Below, one piece after another: positions 12,671-25,950 of a stretch of DNA of 64,000 bases. Position 1 is the first letter of the stretch, and each line of letters starts with the position of its first letter. This DNA comes from Metellina segmentata (taxonomy: Eukaryota; Arthropoda; Arachnida; Araneae; Tetragnathidae): positions 14,843,439 through 14,907,438 of the forward strand of contig OX375875.1 in assembly GCA_947359465.1 (NCBI GenBank). The letters run 5' to 3'. Below the pieces are notes generated by a model that saw only the letters and a list, made by a program, of their open reading frames with translations, was not told the origin of the DNA and did not search any database. The position numbers and the translations under genes were made by a program.

Positions 12671-13895
12671 TCAGGTTGAGTAAAAAGTTTTCCGCCTCCA
12701 AAGAAATTTCATATTAAAATGATAAATACACACGAAAACAACAAAGCTAACGAGGATACTAATCTCCGTTCAAATCTGCAATCGTATGCCAATGTTTAAG
12801 AAACTTTTAAATTCCTTAAGTGAAGAACTGTGGTGAGCGCGAGTCCAGAAAGAGATAGACCTCATTTATGACCTCCTCATTTGAATTGAAGATTGCGCCA
12901 TTAAAATGCAGCTGCAGATGTGAAAACAGATAGAAATCCGAAGGGGGCCATGTTTGGGCTGTATGGTGGATGTAGCATCAAATCCCACTCCAACTTGTTT
13001 AGCGTCTAGACGGTCATCGTACTAACATGTGGTCTGGCGTTATCTTGATGAAAGAGTACCACCTTCCTTCTGAACTCGTTTTTCGCGAATGGCATCACAA
13101 ACTTTAATTAGCATGTTGCTGTACAGAGAATCCTCCTTCGTGTTACATAGGGCTCGTCTTGCAACCGAGCCTGCTGATTTCCCAGGTTCTGAACACCCTC
13201 CTCTACAGCTTGTATTGTTGTAGTACACCCATTTTTCATCACAGGTTGCAATTCTGTCAGTAATTTTCTCTTTCCTTTGATCTCTGAGCAGAGTCAAACA
13301 GGTCGCTTTTCTCGTGCTCTTGTCTTTCGTGAGGCACCCAGCGGCTGAACTTAAACGTTAGATTTATGTGTTCCAGAGCGTTAACTATTTTTTTTTTTTG
13401 GAAAACTTTAAGCTCTAACGCAATAGTTCGTGTTGAAACATTTTGGTCTTGATCAATTCAGCTGCTCACTTTTTTTTCAAATTTGCTTTAACTGCTCACA
13501 ATCAACTTCAATAGGGTGTTCAGAACGTGGTTTATCTTCAATGTTAAAATTTCCAGCTTTAAACTTCCGAAACCAAACTGACTGTATCTTAAGAAACAGC
13601 ATTGATGCCTAAATTTTGACACATTATTTGGTTGTTATCAGTCGCACTGAGTTTGTTACGGAACTCATAGTACATAATAGTTCTGATCTGTTAACGTGAT
13701 AGCTCCATTTTAAACACTTTTTTAACGAACAAGGTAAGGTAATAAAGTTTTAACAAACAAATTACACAGTCGTGTTGTTCCAGTTTTAAACTTTCGAATT
13801 CAAAACACCGTTTGTGTTCGGGTAACAACCACAGAAATGACAGCTATTGGCATGGAAGTATCTCCCCTTGGTGGAAAACTTTTTACACAGCCCGA
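12671..13895 (-). mobile_element. mariner element, full length but inactive
   Basis: Terminal inverted repeats share 'gtaaaaagttttcc' (left from 12671; right, on the other strand, from 13895), spanning 1,225 bp, close to the usual 1.3 kb of mariners. The left flank is TA; the matching right TA has decayed. The transposase lies on the minus strand between the repeats. This type of element moves by cut-and-paste into TA. Confidence 0.85.
12760..13708 (-). pseudogene. mariner transposase, degraded
   Basis: Reading starts at an ATG at 13708 (MELSR, then a stop). The N-terminal helix-turn-helix part is recognisable in pieces: IRTIMYYEFRNKLSA, NQIMCQNLGINAVS, then VWFRKFKAGNFNIEDKPRSE. Downstream, 13297-13040 shows DRIATCDEKWVYYNN, the CDEKW block with the first catalytic Asp of the mariner DD34D triad. 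Beyond this the frame is lost and the second and third Asp blocks could not be read with confidence. Several frameshifts and stops make it a pseudogene. Confidence 0.8.
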
Positions 13896-16422
13896 TTTAT
13901 ATAAATCCATTGCGAATTTGCTTTTTTCTATATTTTTTAAAAGAGTAAGTCGTAATTTGAAGCAACTCGTACCTACCAATGGTTTATAACTTTGGAACTA
14001 TTTTTGCTGTTTGGGGAGTAATGCTCTAAAATAGTTCAAACACCATATCATTTTTGTACCTTTACCATATAGAAAGTATGTATAGTATATATTATATAGT
14101 ATATATTATATAAGTACTATAAAATATGGTAACATTCATCTGTATCTCATGTCTTTCAAGTACTCAAAAACATATACAGTAGAATCTTGCTTCTGCAAAG
14201 TAAGGAGAACCGAGGACACTATAATACGGACCTCGTAACACAAAACCAGCATACACGAAATAGAAAAAATATGCAGAGTTATATGTTACTACAACTGCTT
14301 CTGAAATATCTATAAAACAAGGATTTAGAAAAATGTATTATATGATATAATTTGAGCTACATTTTGCATTTATTACTTAAAATTGAGTGTGAATTACGTA
14401 TATTTTAAACTATCTTGAAAAATTCTTAACGATTTCTTACACAGTACTTTCTCGCCTCTTTGGAAGAAATGCAAACTGTCGTGCTGGGAACTGTATTTGA
14501 TACTTTCCCCTCCGAGGGATGTCGAGATGATATCTCCTTTATAAAGATCTCAACAATTTTGCAAATGACGATATACCTCGCCGGGACAACCACCAGGGAG
14601 GTATAAATACTCGATAAATCAGAGTTTAGATAATCAAGGTTCAACGAAGCAACAATTATACCAAATGTTTATTTTTAAGGTGGTGAGGTGTTGTCATCGG
14701 GTCTTCCTTCGGAACATTCCCTGTGCATTAATGACACAATAGGCTGTTGTTGACAGACATTAGCCTGTTGTGTTGTAACACTGCAAAATAGTCCCAGATC
14801 ATCATTAATGTCCTTTCAGGATTCCAAGGAACACTGCGGTACATGACTAGCTATCGTGCAGTAAATAAAAGAAGCACCTGTTTTTTTTCTAAAGAAGCAG
14901 GATACTTGCTGTAGCAGTACGACCTTTCTTATAATAAAAGCCATTACCAACAGTCACTGTTTGTAATAGCAGTATGCCTCCTATTAATGTCTTTGGTCTC
15001 ACACCTACCTCACGAAGACCTATTGGGTTTGAGAGACCTTACAGACAGTTAACTACCACAACCATATATCTAGAGATTGTAGAAGTATGAACGCTCTACG
15101 ACCTTGTTAAATGAAGATATGGTGGAGACTGTATATAAAAATGAGAGAACATGTAGAAAATAATGCTGATTTGAAAAGTAAAACTGTATGAGTGCTGCAT
15201 AGCACATACATTTATTTCAATACTTTTTAATGCTATACTATAAATCTGGATGTTTTCATGCTCCCACTAAGTGTATTTTAAAATATAAAACTATGGTATT
15301 AGAGGAAAGTCCAAACTTTTCTATCGGTACTATGAACCCAAGTACCATTTTAAATGCCGGGTCTATCATAAATCATCAATACATATCCCAAGTAGTCGAT
15401 GCATAATTTTTATTACATTTTGGTGTACACTTGGGTACAGAATCAAACTAAAACATAAGGTTTGTGAGAGGTTTCATTAATTTTCAGACTACGGTCAGTA
15501 CAGTAGTTGAACCTTGATCGCTCCAAGAAAGAATTTACACAACGTTCGGTACAGTAGTTGTACCGTGAAAGTTATAAGAATCGTGCCAAGAAAAATTTTT
15601 TATACGGTCAGTACATCAGTTGTACCTTGCAAGTTATAACTATCTTGACAAGAAAGAATCGCCTCAGTTATATCTATCACCGGAGGTAATTCCGGCCGTT
15701 CAGGTTTCATAAAAGGCTTATTATAAATATTTGAATGGTATTTTATCGTTAAGATGAATATTTACATATCACAGCATCTCCAGTAGTGCCAGGTTAATGT
15801 TGACTGAAGTATAGCTTGAATCCATTACCATTAATTTTATTACCATTTAATGTATTTTACTGCATTGTAATCGTTCCTTGAGCGGTCATAGATAAAGTTA
15901 GATATTTTCTTTAAATCATGCATTTCAGATCTAATCTAAGAAACATACATTTAAATGAGGTTAAAATGAAACTTTTCTGTCTATGAGAGATGGATACATA
16001 TTTTATTCCTCTGTCCTCAATTTTTGTGTTCTTAATCTTTTGGCTTTGTGGCTTCAACCTCATTTATTTAGGTTAATTATGTTCAGTTTGTGTAACGTAA
16101 ACAAAGTGTAGTAGACCGATTCCCGCTCTAGACGGTAGTTAAATGTCGTCTTGTGGTTTTTGACGAGTCATTCTTCAAATAAGGTAATATGGTGGAGCTT
16201 AAACAAAGCACTTTCACAACTGAAGTCTTTAGCGTGAATTCTGGATATAAGTCCATCGATCAGTGCAAAAATCGACTGACCTAAGACTGACCCAATCGAC
16301 TGCCTTCTACTATGAAACGTGTTATACTCCGGATTTAGTTACTGTCCAATTTATTTGTTTTCTAACTTTAAAATACGTAACAACAGGTTTTCTTACTAAC
16401 AGGTCCTCAATGTTACAAAAAT
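13896..16422. other. AT-rich DNA with small repeats
   Basis: No convincing gene. The stretch holds a (tagtatatattata)n run near 14085-14112 and a segment at 14500-14605 with 'gatgtcgagatgatatctcc' and 'gggacaaccaccagggagg' that resembles the palindromic repeat family at 9.5 and 27.6 kb. At 14690-14800 'cattagcctgttgtgttg' looks like the 3' end of the SINE body. At 15490-15640 there are three diverged copies of a 'cggtcagtacagtagttg(t)acc' block about 55-60 bp apart. Confidence 0.45.
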
Positions 16423-16745
16423 AGGAGGTTGGCGTAGTCAAAACCCTTGCTTACTCCGTGATTCTAGAATTTCACTTTATTTGGAATTTTAAATTTGTCT
16501 TAATGTTAAGCGAATTCAGAGTCTTTTCAACTGTGCTTCCGTTAAGCAGCGACTGTCTTCTACTTCGATTCGTCAAAGTTACATGTGAAGGAGGTTGGTT
16601 CAATCAACGCTCTTGCTTACGCTGTGATTCTAGAAACTATACATTATTTGGAATTTCAAATTTTCTTAGTGCGGAGCGAATTCAGGGAATCTTCAACTGT
16701 GCTTCAATTAAGCCGAGACTGTCTTCTTTGCAGCGAATATCAAAA
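16423..16745. repeat. Tandem duplication, 2 x 165 bp
   Basis: Copy one starts at 16423 (aggaggttgg) and copy two at 16588 with the same word. They share 'ttgcttac(t/g)c(c/t)gtgattctagaa', 'tttggaatttt', 'agcgaattcag' and 'caactgtgctt'. The copies are moderately diverged. The open frames over this stretch follow the duplication and do not look coding. Confidence 0.8.
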
Positions 16746-16941
16746 TATGAGTGCCCTAACAGCTTGATAAATTGCATGGGAAATTGTGTCTCGGGAAGTG
16801 GAATTTGTCTGTAAAGTTTACTAATCCAGCTTTTAATCTAGTCATGATTGCTTTAATTAATTTCTCATCATCAAAGAAGTACACAGAAGTGAAAATAACG
16901 TTCAATATAATGTAATGAATAAGGCTGGTTCTCATTCTAAT

Positions 16942-17700
16942 TCTTTACTATTATAAAAGGAAGTGTTTGTTTGTTTTCTGCCCGCTAGGTCCTGACGAAT
17001 CTATGGCACTTACAGCAATGGGATTTGGCAAACAGGTAGTCCAAAATTTTTGGGTCGAAGCAAATTTTAAAATTTAATCTAGAATATTTTAAAATGAATT
17101 TAATAGATATTTTCACAATCTTTCTTCTTTCGGAAATGATGATGCATCAAGATTTAGACTTTTCTCCCTCACGTCACTATTGACGTTAGCCTTTGGAAAC
17201 ATGCTGTTTTTTTTCACCTTCCGCCTCGCGAACAGATTCGAATGACCTTCGTTTGATTCGAGATTAATTCAAAACGATTTCCTGAGAAACGGATTCCAAG
17301 TGAAGCAAAAGATATTATAAAAGTTATCACTGACGTTCTTCAGTGCTTTTTTCGATCTCAGCGATCGTCAAAGGTAGTATTAAAATTTTAACAGGTTTGA
17401 ACCTTTTTAACGGATGGATACCTTATGTGTTTGATTTTATTTTAATAAATAATTTATCAATTAAAAATTTATATTTTTTGGTTTGCGAAGCATACCAACA
17501 CCGCAGGCAACTCCGATATGGCTGCTATCCAATAGGCTATAAATTCCCATTTAGTTTGCGAAACAAACCAACTCCACAGGCAACGCCGTTTTGACTATTA
17601 TTTAATAGGCTACGAATTCTCATTTGGTTTGCGAATCTAACCAACAATCCCATTAAAGCAACGGACACGGGTAACGCCGGGCTAGCCACGCAGTGGCTAG
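16942..17700 (+). mobile_element. Non-autonomous Helitron, family B, about 760 bp
   Basis: The 5' end TCTTTACTATTATAAAAGG matches the copy at 7.3 kb, and the 3' end is the hairpin gccac-gca-gtgg running into CTAG|T at 17700. The 'gacgaatctatggcacttac' landmark is present. Near the 3' end, 'gtttgcgaa' modules at 17481, 17554 and 17627 form a tandem array with an exact 73-bp period. No coding capacity. Confidence 0.8.
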
Positions 17701-19184
17701 TAGTTTATAAACTAAACCAAGTCTGTGAATATATGCCTCTTCAAATAGTCCAAGATGAGTATTTGATTAACATACATGCCATCATGGACAAGCAAAGAAG
17801 TCTAAAAAGGTCTGAACCATTTTGCACTTCCAACAGGGCGGAAAAGAAGTAAGCACCGTGATCAAATGGAATTGATCTCAAATGTCTACTGACCAGTCTA
17901 GTGATGACTGTGTGATGACTCTCATTCTCGAATTTGAATGTTTTGTCTATAAACTTCGGGATGAAGGAATTTGAGATACTATTTTTTCTACAATTTTCCT
18001 TTCACAATAAAGTTATAGTAAGTTAAATAAATATTGCAATTATTGCTTACACTATTTCATTTCCGTAGATGTACAAGTAAGTCACACTACACGAATATAG
18101 ACAGTACTAGTTAAATTAAGTTAAACATCTGATTATTAAGTCTAAATTATTTTTATTATCAAATCTTAATATAAACTTATTTCAATTAGCTCATAAAATA
18201 TTACTATATATCCATGAACTTTCAGTCCATTATATCTTAAATGAAACTATTGTAGGTTTCGGAAGATAATTAATGTTTGAAAATACTCGAACTAGAACCA
18301 TTTAAAAAATTAATAAACAATTACTTTTACGACAAAAGAACGATGTTGTGCTTTACAAGTTAAAGCTACTAGTGTAAAACGTTTATCGTAAATATTGATG
18401 TTCTTTTTAAAACTGCAGTCAAACCATCAACGCTTCCTGAAAAATTGTAATCTATTATATTTGCTTTGACTGAGAGAAGAATTAGCAATGCAAAGAATCG
18501 AACCACCGGAAGACCAGAATTTTACTTCCGGTTACCCAGCTTGGAAATACATACAGGAAACGCGTTCTACCACGAAACACTAGGCCTTATTAAAAAACCT
18601 CAAACACGAAAGACATTTAATTTTAAAACTAACTCTGTCACTTCAGCGTATTTGCTTTAAAAGAATTAATCCTGAATATCGTGTAAAATTAATTAAGTAT
18701 ATTCTCAGTAGGTTTGTCATTTAAACTCGAGCAAAGGTGAGTAATGTTCTGCTAATTCAGTAATAAATGGGAAATTGAGGAATGGTTCCTATTTATTGCA
18801 CAGGAGTTAATTACAATATTATTTTAGTACTTTTATGAGCTATGAATTTCCATAAATTGTTAACCTTATACAGTGTAATAAGGTTTATTATATATTTATA
18901 AAAGTAACGCTTGGTTTTTAAATCTTTAAATATTCAGATGATAGTACAATTATCTTATGAATGAGCTAATGATTCTATACGCAGTAAAAATATTAATATA
19001 ATATGGTTGTATGGGTTTTACATTAATTCTTTAAAAGAAGGATTATACATTCTTAAGTTTGATAGAAAGCAACTTGGCCACAGCCTATAGATAAAATTGC
19101 AGATTCATTTTAATGAGATTCAATACAGAATGATTTAACCTTTATAGCGGTTGCATCAATGGGATATATTGTCACAAACTGTTG
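17701..19184. other. AT-rich DNA without identified genes
   Basis: A 64-codon frame at 18466-18660 has no known similarity. At 18505-18532 an 8-bp stem (accggaag / cttccggt) encloses a 12-base loop. The rest is AT-rich. Confidence 0.4.
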
Positions 19185-19678
19185 TATATTTCCTTCTACC
19201 TCTGCGATCAGTGTCCTGACGAATATATCGCACTTGGAATAATGAAATTTGACACACAGATAGTCCTAATGTTTTGCAATTTTTGTGTAGCGCTCGAATT
19301 TTAAAATTTAATCCAAGACATTTAAATATTTATTTATTAGTTTTTTCACCTTTCGTCCTTCTCTCCGGAATGTGACGTCATTTAAGAATCAAACGGATTT
19401 GCATTTTCGACCGCTGACGTCACAAGCGTTTTTAGCCCAAATGCCTTTGGAACCGTACCACGTTTTCCGATTCTAGAGTGTTTTTATTTACGATGTTGAT
19501 AATAGCCACCTCGAGGTCATAACGGCGTTGCCTGTGTGGAGTTCGTTTGCGAAGCAAGCCAAATGGGTATGCGTATCAATCACCAGGGGTTGGCGAGCAT
19601 CAGCTAGCAGGGGTCACACCTGACCCCACGAAAAGAACTGTCACGGGCAACGCCGTGCTGGCCACGCAGTGGCTAGTT
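19185..19678 (+). mobile_element. Helitron, family B, 5'-diverged copy
   Basis: 'cctgacgaatatatcgcact' and 'gaaatttgacacacagatag' match the other family B copies. The 3' end is complete: ggccac-gca-gtggctag|t at about 19676. The 5' terminus is diverged or truncated, so the left limit is approximate. A 'gcgaagcaagccaaatggg' module and 'gttggcgagcatcagctagcagg' precede the terminal hairpin. Confidence 0.75.
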
Positions 19679-19963
19679 TTTTTATATTGATCAGTCGTAA
19701 ATCACTGGTGTTTAACATTACTCTTTCTAGTGTTTACATTACTGTTTACTGTATATGTATTCTGATGCAATAATTTTTTAAATACGCAATGAGTTAGTTG
19801 CCTCTGAATCGTTACGCTGTTCGTATCGTTCTGGATCCTTGTCTGTTGCAATGTCTCTTTATAATTATTAGATGTCTTGTTGGACTTGGAGTCACATTCT
19901 TGTTTCACTATTGCAAGACATAACATACGTTAATCTATCTGACTATATTTTTATGGACACAAT

Positions 19964-20040
19964 CAATACCTCCTAGAGATAAGAAAGCCAAACCACTGTT
20001 TTGTGACGTCAGAAAAATTAGGCGATGCAAAACATCATTG
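19964..20040 (+). repeat. Left terminal inverted repeat of the P-like element
   Basis: A 34-base outer part matches the right end with one mismatch, followed after a variable gap by gtgacgtca and aaaaattaggcgatg. TGACGTCA is a CRE/ATF-type palindrome; whether it acts as a promoter or transposase site is unknown. Confidence 0.85.
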
Positions 20041-20990
20041 TTGAGCGTTTGTTTATCAGCAAGTTCCGACTTCATTCAACGAATTATTTAGTTATTGGAT
20101 TTTTTCAGCTTAAAGTAGCATAATGAAATGAAATTGAAAGCAGGGGAAGAAATATATAGATATACAATTTATAATTGTGGGAAACAATAAAATATGACAA
20201 AGCAACGTTCAGAAGGTTAAAATATAAATAGTAATGTTTGCGATGCTTCATTGAATATCTGGAAAGTTACGGGAGGAAATAAATGCGACCCAGTGAAATT
20301 AAGAGTTTAAATTAATTATGGATACAAAATCAAATTGACAGTTTAAATTATATTTAATAGGCAATGATTAAAAAATTCTGAGACATCTGTGGGAAAAATA
20401 AATTTCGAAGAATACCCATCATCCTTGATAAATGCAGCCATATAAATATATTTTTAATTTAGATTAATTTTCGGTTATTCATAAGAAAGGTTAAAATTTT
20501 CCAGGGCTATTTTTGTTGGGTTCTAGGACCTGTTGATAAATTATTGTATCTACGTGTATAGCGACAATATGATACATTTTACACAAAGAAAAGCTAAATT
20601 ATGATAGTAACATTTAGTAAATCCATTATTCAAATGAGTTTGCTAAAAAAATAATTTCCTTGTTAATGGAATTTAAAAAATGACGAGTTTAGTATTAATG
20701 CTTTTTTTTAGGTAATTAAAAAACATAACTATAGAAGTTGATCAGAGAATTTTTTTTCAATTAGAAGCATTTGAAAACTATTTATATATAATTTGGAGGA
20801 TGGATGCATATATCAGGTACCTCTAATGTCAATTGCATAATATTTTTTGACCAATATATCCATATAGTCCCTTTTATATTGTGTCAACTATTTAAAAAAT
20901 ATTTTGCCTTAACTTTTGAAAAAGGAGGCTGGAGAAGTAAATCCTGTATGCAAGAATTAAAGAACACCCATGATACATTAGGGTAATTCC

Positions 20991-21539
20991 ATGCTGAAAA
21001 GTAAAAACTTGAAAAAATAAAATAAGATATATTTTACATAATTTTGGGCTTAAAAAAGACTGGAGTTCTTTGGTTTTGATTCATCGTGATTGTATTTGAT
21101 TTATTGTAATGAAAATTTAGCTATTAGAATAAAATTTTGGAAAAATGAAATGTTACGTATGTTACTTAAAATTTTTTTAATTAAATTTAATTGATGAATG
21201 ACAGTTTTAAAAAATTTGCATGACTACAATTATGAAAGGCTTTAGAATTAATGTATATACTTTTCAAACTATATCATGTTGAACAAAACAGAATTTTATT
21301 CAAATGTTCATGAACCTTTTCTGTTATTCCTCTTTACTGTAACGCAAGTTATGACAGTAAATTTAATTCTGTGGACTTAAAAATATCAGCAAATTAATAA
21401 CATTCTTATCAAAGTTTAGCTTTTTACTAGTTTGTTGAACAATTCAAGTAAATATTTTGTTTTCTATTATTTTTTGCTAATATATTTAAACGTCAAAATC
21501 AGTATATTTGTCTAAATGTAAGTTACCGTGGAATTGCCC
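20991..21539. mobile_element. MITE inside the P-like element, about 549 bp
   Basis: Imperfect terminal inverted repeats GGGTAATTCCATG (left) and GGGCAATTCCACG (right, other strand) are flanked by TA on both sides (20989-20990 and 21540-21541). The TA duplication suggests mobilisation by a Tc1/mariner-type transposase. The interior is AT-rich and non-coding. Confidence 0.65.
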
Positions 21540-24090
21540 TATATACATATAACTTGACATGAAAATTCAATTCCAATAATGGATTCACTTTAAGCATATA
21601 GTGATTAGTACATTATTATCATACATGAAATCATTGAGCTAACAAATTAATATATAATTATATCAACCAGTCATTTCCAATGTACCCTATTGATAACATA
21701 TTGAATACTATGGTAAGAAATTTATTTTAGAATTTCTAAAGTTCACTCACTGAAAGCAAAAAAATAATAGGACACTAGAAAAATAAATTTAATTATCTTT
21801 ATTAAACATAAAATTATCATAGCATAAATAAGTAGCATAAAAATCAATACAATAAATTATTCATTTTAATGAATTTACATAGCATATCTGCCAACACCAC
21901 ATTGCAATAAAAAACATCCACAGTTACATTTAAATAATTAAATTTGTTAGAGTTTGAATTTTTCTATCTTTAGGAAATTTGTCATTTTGGGATTTTTAGG
22001 CCTTTTTTTATCTTTAGCAGACAAAACTAGTACAAATCATTTATTCTTTTGCATCAGTTCTTCAAAAATATGTTTGTTGATTTTTTCAGAATTGACTTTT
22101 GTCGCAAGTTTCAACTGGCAGGAAAATTGCTGACGAGTTCAAAACATTTGACGTGATATTACATACAACATTTCTCTTATTTTGAAAGTCAACAATTTTC
22201 AAAGTCTGTGGATAATAACTTAGATACAATTATGTAATTGCATATACTTTGGTAATTACATCATTAATTGGATACTTCAATCCACCTCGATCTAGATTTT
22301 TGATCAAAGCATAACATGAACTTAATTCAAGTTCTCTATCAACAGATAATTGAGCTTTACAAGATAAACAATTGATGGTTTTTGAAAGAGAATGAACACA
22401 ATAGCCAGCTACAAACACAATAGCAAGAATAGTGTCATTCAAGTCAGAAATATCAGAGTTACAAACATTAATTTTACCCAAAAATTGAATTTATTCCCCC
22501 AAATTTTCAACTTCAACTACATCTTTCACATCTGAAATACCAATATCAATTTCACCATTTTTTTATAGCTTAACCATAATGGAAGAAGAGATATAATTCT
22601 AATTTTTTTTCAGTTTTAAAGAATTCTGTCAAATTTATATTATACTGGGCACCTGCTAGCTGGCGATAACTGCCAAAACAGTCTTCTAATTAATCAGTTT
22701 GCAGTTAATATGTACTAAAAATTTAACTCTTCTATACAATAAGTTGTTAGTTCTAATATTGCACGCGTTGTGTGATACAATGCTGTTTGTGTATCAGCAT
22801 ATTTTACAATAGCATTTGATTCAATTTCATGAAGCTGTTTTAGTGTTAAGAGAGGCAGATTTTAATCTTTCTGTGATTTGTTCCGCATTCGATAAATTAT
22901 TGTCCAATTGGTAAAACATACACTGTCCACAATTTTTTTTGGTTTAGCCAATTATTTCTAATACATTTCAGTATGTGGACAGGTTCAATAATGGAAAACA
23001 ATGGTTTTGAAGGGTCAGCAGGATGATTATAACAAATACTCAATTTGGGTGGGGAAGCAAAAAAAGAAATAGCTTTGCGATTAATAGCATTATTGTCACT
23101 GATGATGTACCCAACTTTAAAACCAAGATGTTCAAGACCTATAACAATTTTAAACAAGAAATAAAGAATGTTCAAAATAATTGTCTTAACGGGTAAAATC
23201 TGTATAACATCTTTATAACTAGATTTTATACTTTGCAGCATAAATACATAAGCAGAATTAGTTGCCTTCTCACAGTTATAGGATACCCCAATAATATCAC
23301 CACCCTTATAATCAAGAAAGGCTTTCAAATGAATTTCATCAATAAGTAATGATACATATTTGTCAGCATCATTTAAGTGTAAAATCTTTTCCTAAGCATA
23401 TAATAAAAAATTATTATCAAGTCCTTCAGTTTAGGGATCAACATTAAATTTTGAACAGTCTCTTTACTGTCAAAGGATGGGGTATAATTACAAATCCACA
23501 AATTCTTAAAAATAGATACGCGTGTGGGGATATGGTAAAGATCAAACTGTTTAAAATTAAGAAATCAGAACTGTACCGATTTCGATTCTTGTAATTTTCA
23601 GCAAGTGATAGCTGTTCAGCAACAAACCCAATAATAAGCTTTGACTTTCACTTGCGACACACTTTAATAAGTCTTTCAGTACATTCTGCGTTAAACTAAA
23701 CATATTTTTAACATTACCGTCTCCATTTGGAGCATTCAGGTTTGATGTTTCCAAAAGAATGGAATCTAAAGTATTGATGTTATTAATATGAAAGGGAAGT
23801 TTGTAATTTCCAATTTTATAGGCTTTTATAAAACAATCTGAATCAACAACTACAGACAAGGATATCACTAGTGCTGACGTTGAGGTAATAAGAAATAAAA
23901 TGCCCTTTTCTTTTTTTAATACAGAATAGCAAGTTGGCACATTGATCATTTCAACACCTTCCAAATGCTGGGGATCGCTGCCTTTTGAAGCCGAGGCTTA
24001 CAAAGGCTAACATAAATTTTCCTTCCATTTTTTTCGGCGAACTCTTCTGCGACGTACCTGATGTCACTTGACAAAGTGAAGTTCAGAAAC

Positions 24091-25950
24091 CTAAAATTAT
24101 GTAATAATTTTAAAATAGAGTTCTTATTTAAATTTCTAACGCACAAACACACATAAATCGCACCCCGGCTAGAAAAGTGAAGTCAAAAAATTAAAATTTT
24201 GATGTTATGTTATTGAAAAATATGTATGAGGTGCCCTATATTACTATTAAATACAGGGTGTCCTAAAAGTTCCTGTACTGATGATTCGTAAATTTACTAT
24301 ACAAAAACAACAGACTTCAAAACAATAATTTTTATGCTAATGGTAAAAAGCACTTTCAACCTAACGTAGAAAAAAACAATTTGAACTTACGTTTACAATA
24401 AATGTTCAAAATTTCCATCTTTTTCTTGGAGGCAAGACTGAAGTTTGCTCATATTTTTAGAAACACGTTTCAAGATGCTGAGTAATGACAATTTTCAGAT
24501 TTCCTATTGTTTGGTGATTATCTTCATAAACTTTGTTCTTTAAATATCTCCACAGGAAAAAAATCAGGAATGTGCAGATTAGGGAACGAGATGACCAAAA
24601 GTTTATTGAGACGAGGTGATCGCCAAAAAATCTTGAAGCATGCTCATGGTTGTTTCAAAACATTTTGAATGGCAAGTTGCAACGTCTTGTTGGAACCAAG
24701 AGTCTCATTCATTCACTTCTAATAATGCAACAAATTGGTGAATAAGTTGATACAGGGTATCTTTACTTAGTATTGCATCCTTTGGATATTTCTGTCGCCA
24801 AAAATCTTTACATCTTTCATGCGATTTATATTCTAAATAAGCCTCAAACAGGACAATTCTCTGAATGCATGATAAATTTATCTTGCAACGAAGAACAAAA
24901 TGACATGGAACTCTTTTATCGCACAACTTGAGTGCAAAGAAAATCAAACGATAAAATTAAAGAGTCGATAAAACAATATGCAGACGATAAAATTCAATAA
25001 TTAAAAAAAAAACACTGGCAATAAATTTTTTTAAAGCTGGAGTACAGGATCTTTTAGGACACCCTGTAGAATATAATAGAAGTTACCACCATAAATACTT
25101 ACCTAAAATTTAAAGAAAGCTTATACTATTTCAATGTTTTATAGTATCCTTTAAGTGATGTTTCTCAAATTCTGCAATTTTGAGCTGTGTCACTTTTCTT
25201 GCCAGGGTGCGATATGTCTATACAGAAATGCAGAGCTCCCCCAGACAGTTTCAGAAGGACGCAGAAGGATAATTATGAATTATTACTCGACAAAATTTTC
25301 TCTTCTTCTATAATGCTTTTATTTTTTTTAAAAGTAAAATTGCATTATTACTATTTTTGTTGATTGGCTACTGTCATAAACATGGAGTATTTTACAAAAT
25401 TAATGCCTTACAAATGATCAAAACATGCATTTTACTCAATGAAAATTATTATTTTTCAACTCTTATCTCAATACTGTCTATGGATATTAAATTCATGTCA
25501 CTCAACAGCAAACTTTCCAAGTTGATATTATGACATGGGAGAGGTTTAGGATATATAAACAAAATAATACTGTAATAGGCTTATTCATTATTTGTTCGAA
25601 TTGTTTTTTAATCATAATTAAAGTCAATTAAGATGTTTTGCTGTATTGTTATCACTATTATTGATTTATACATTTTAAACCGTAACTTTATATATACTCA
25701 ATTATTTATCATTTACCATATCTTTATCATTTATAAGTCATGTATAAGTTTCAACCAAGTCTTTTTACTGCATATATCCAATCCGGGTTCTTGCTGGCTT
25801 TTAACAAATTACGTTATAATTTTACTCAAAAACAAAAGTCACCACACAAAACTATCTTTATATTTTTTCAATTCATGAGGTTTTCTATATGCTTCGATCA
25901 TTATAAAACTACAGAATACAATGCCAACTTTAAAAAATATCTTCACTTAC
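24091..25950 (-). other. Intron of the P-like transposase gene
   Basis: The 5' splice site is AAA|GTAAGTG (GT at 25949-25950) and the 3' splice site is cataattttag|GTTTCTG (exon resumes at 24090). Joining the exons keeps the THAP reading frame: …NNFK|VSELHF, placing the HF of the zinc finger right after the junction. The intron is 1,860 bp because a mariner derivative sits in it; without that insertion it would be about 1,050 bp. Confidence 0.7.
24254..25066 (-). mobile_element. mariner-type deletion derivative (DUF4817 class), 813 bp
   Basis: Inverted ends CAGGGTGTCCTAAAAG(t/a)TCC, at least 25 bp with one mismatch, are flanked by TA (24252-24253, 25067-25068). On the minus strand, 24880-24717 encodes a helix-turn-helix block of the DUF4817 type (IVLFEAYLEYKSHERCKDFW … DTLYQLIHQF). 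The sequence then jumps to the transposase C-terminus: FFLWRYLKNKVYEDNHQT and IGNLKIVITQHLET. The catalytic centre between them is missing, so it is an internal deletion derivative dependent on an intact relative. Confidence 0.8.

Noticed and set aside
16458..16814. 118-codon open frame
   Set aside because: It spans both halves of a 165-bp tandem duplication with overlapping alternative frames and no recognisable protein.
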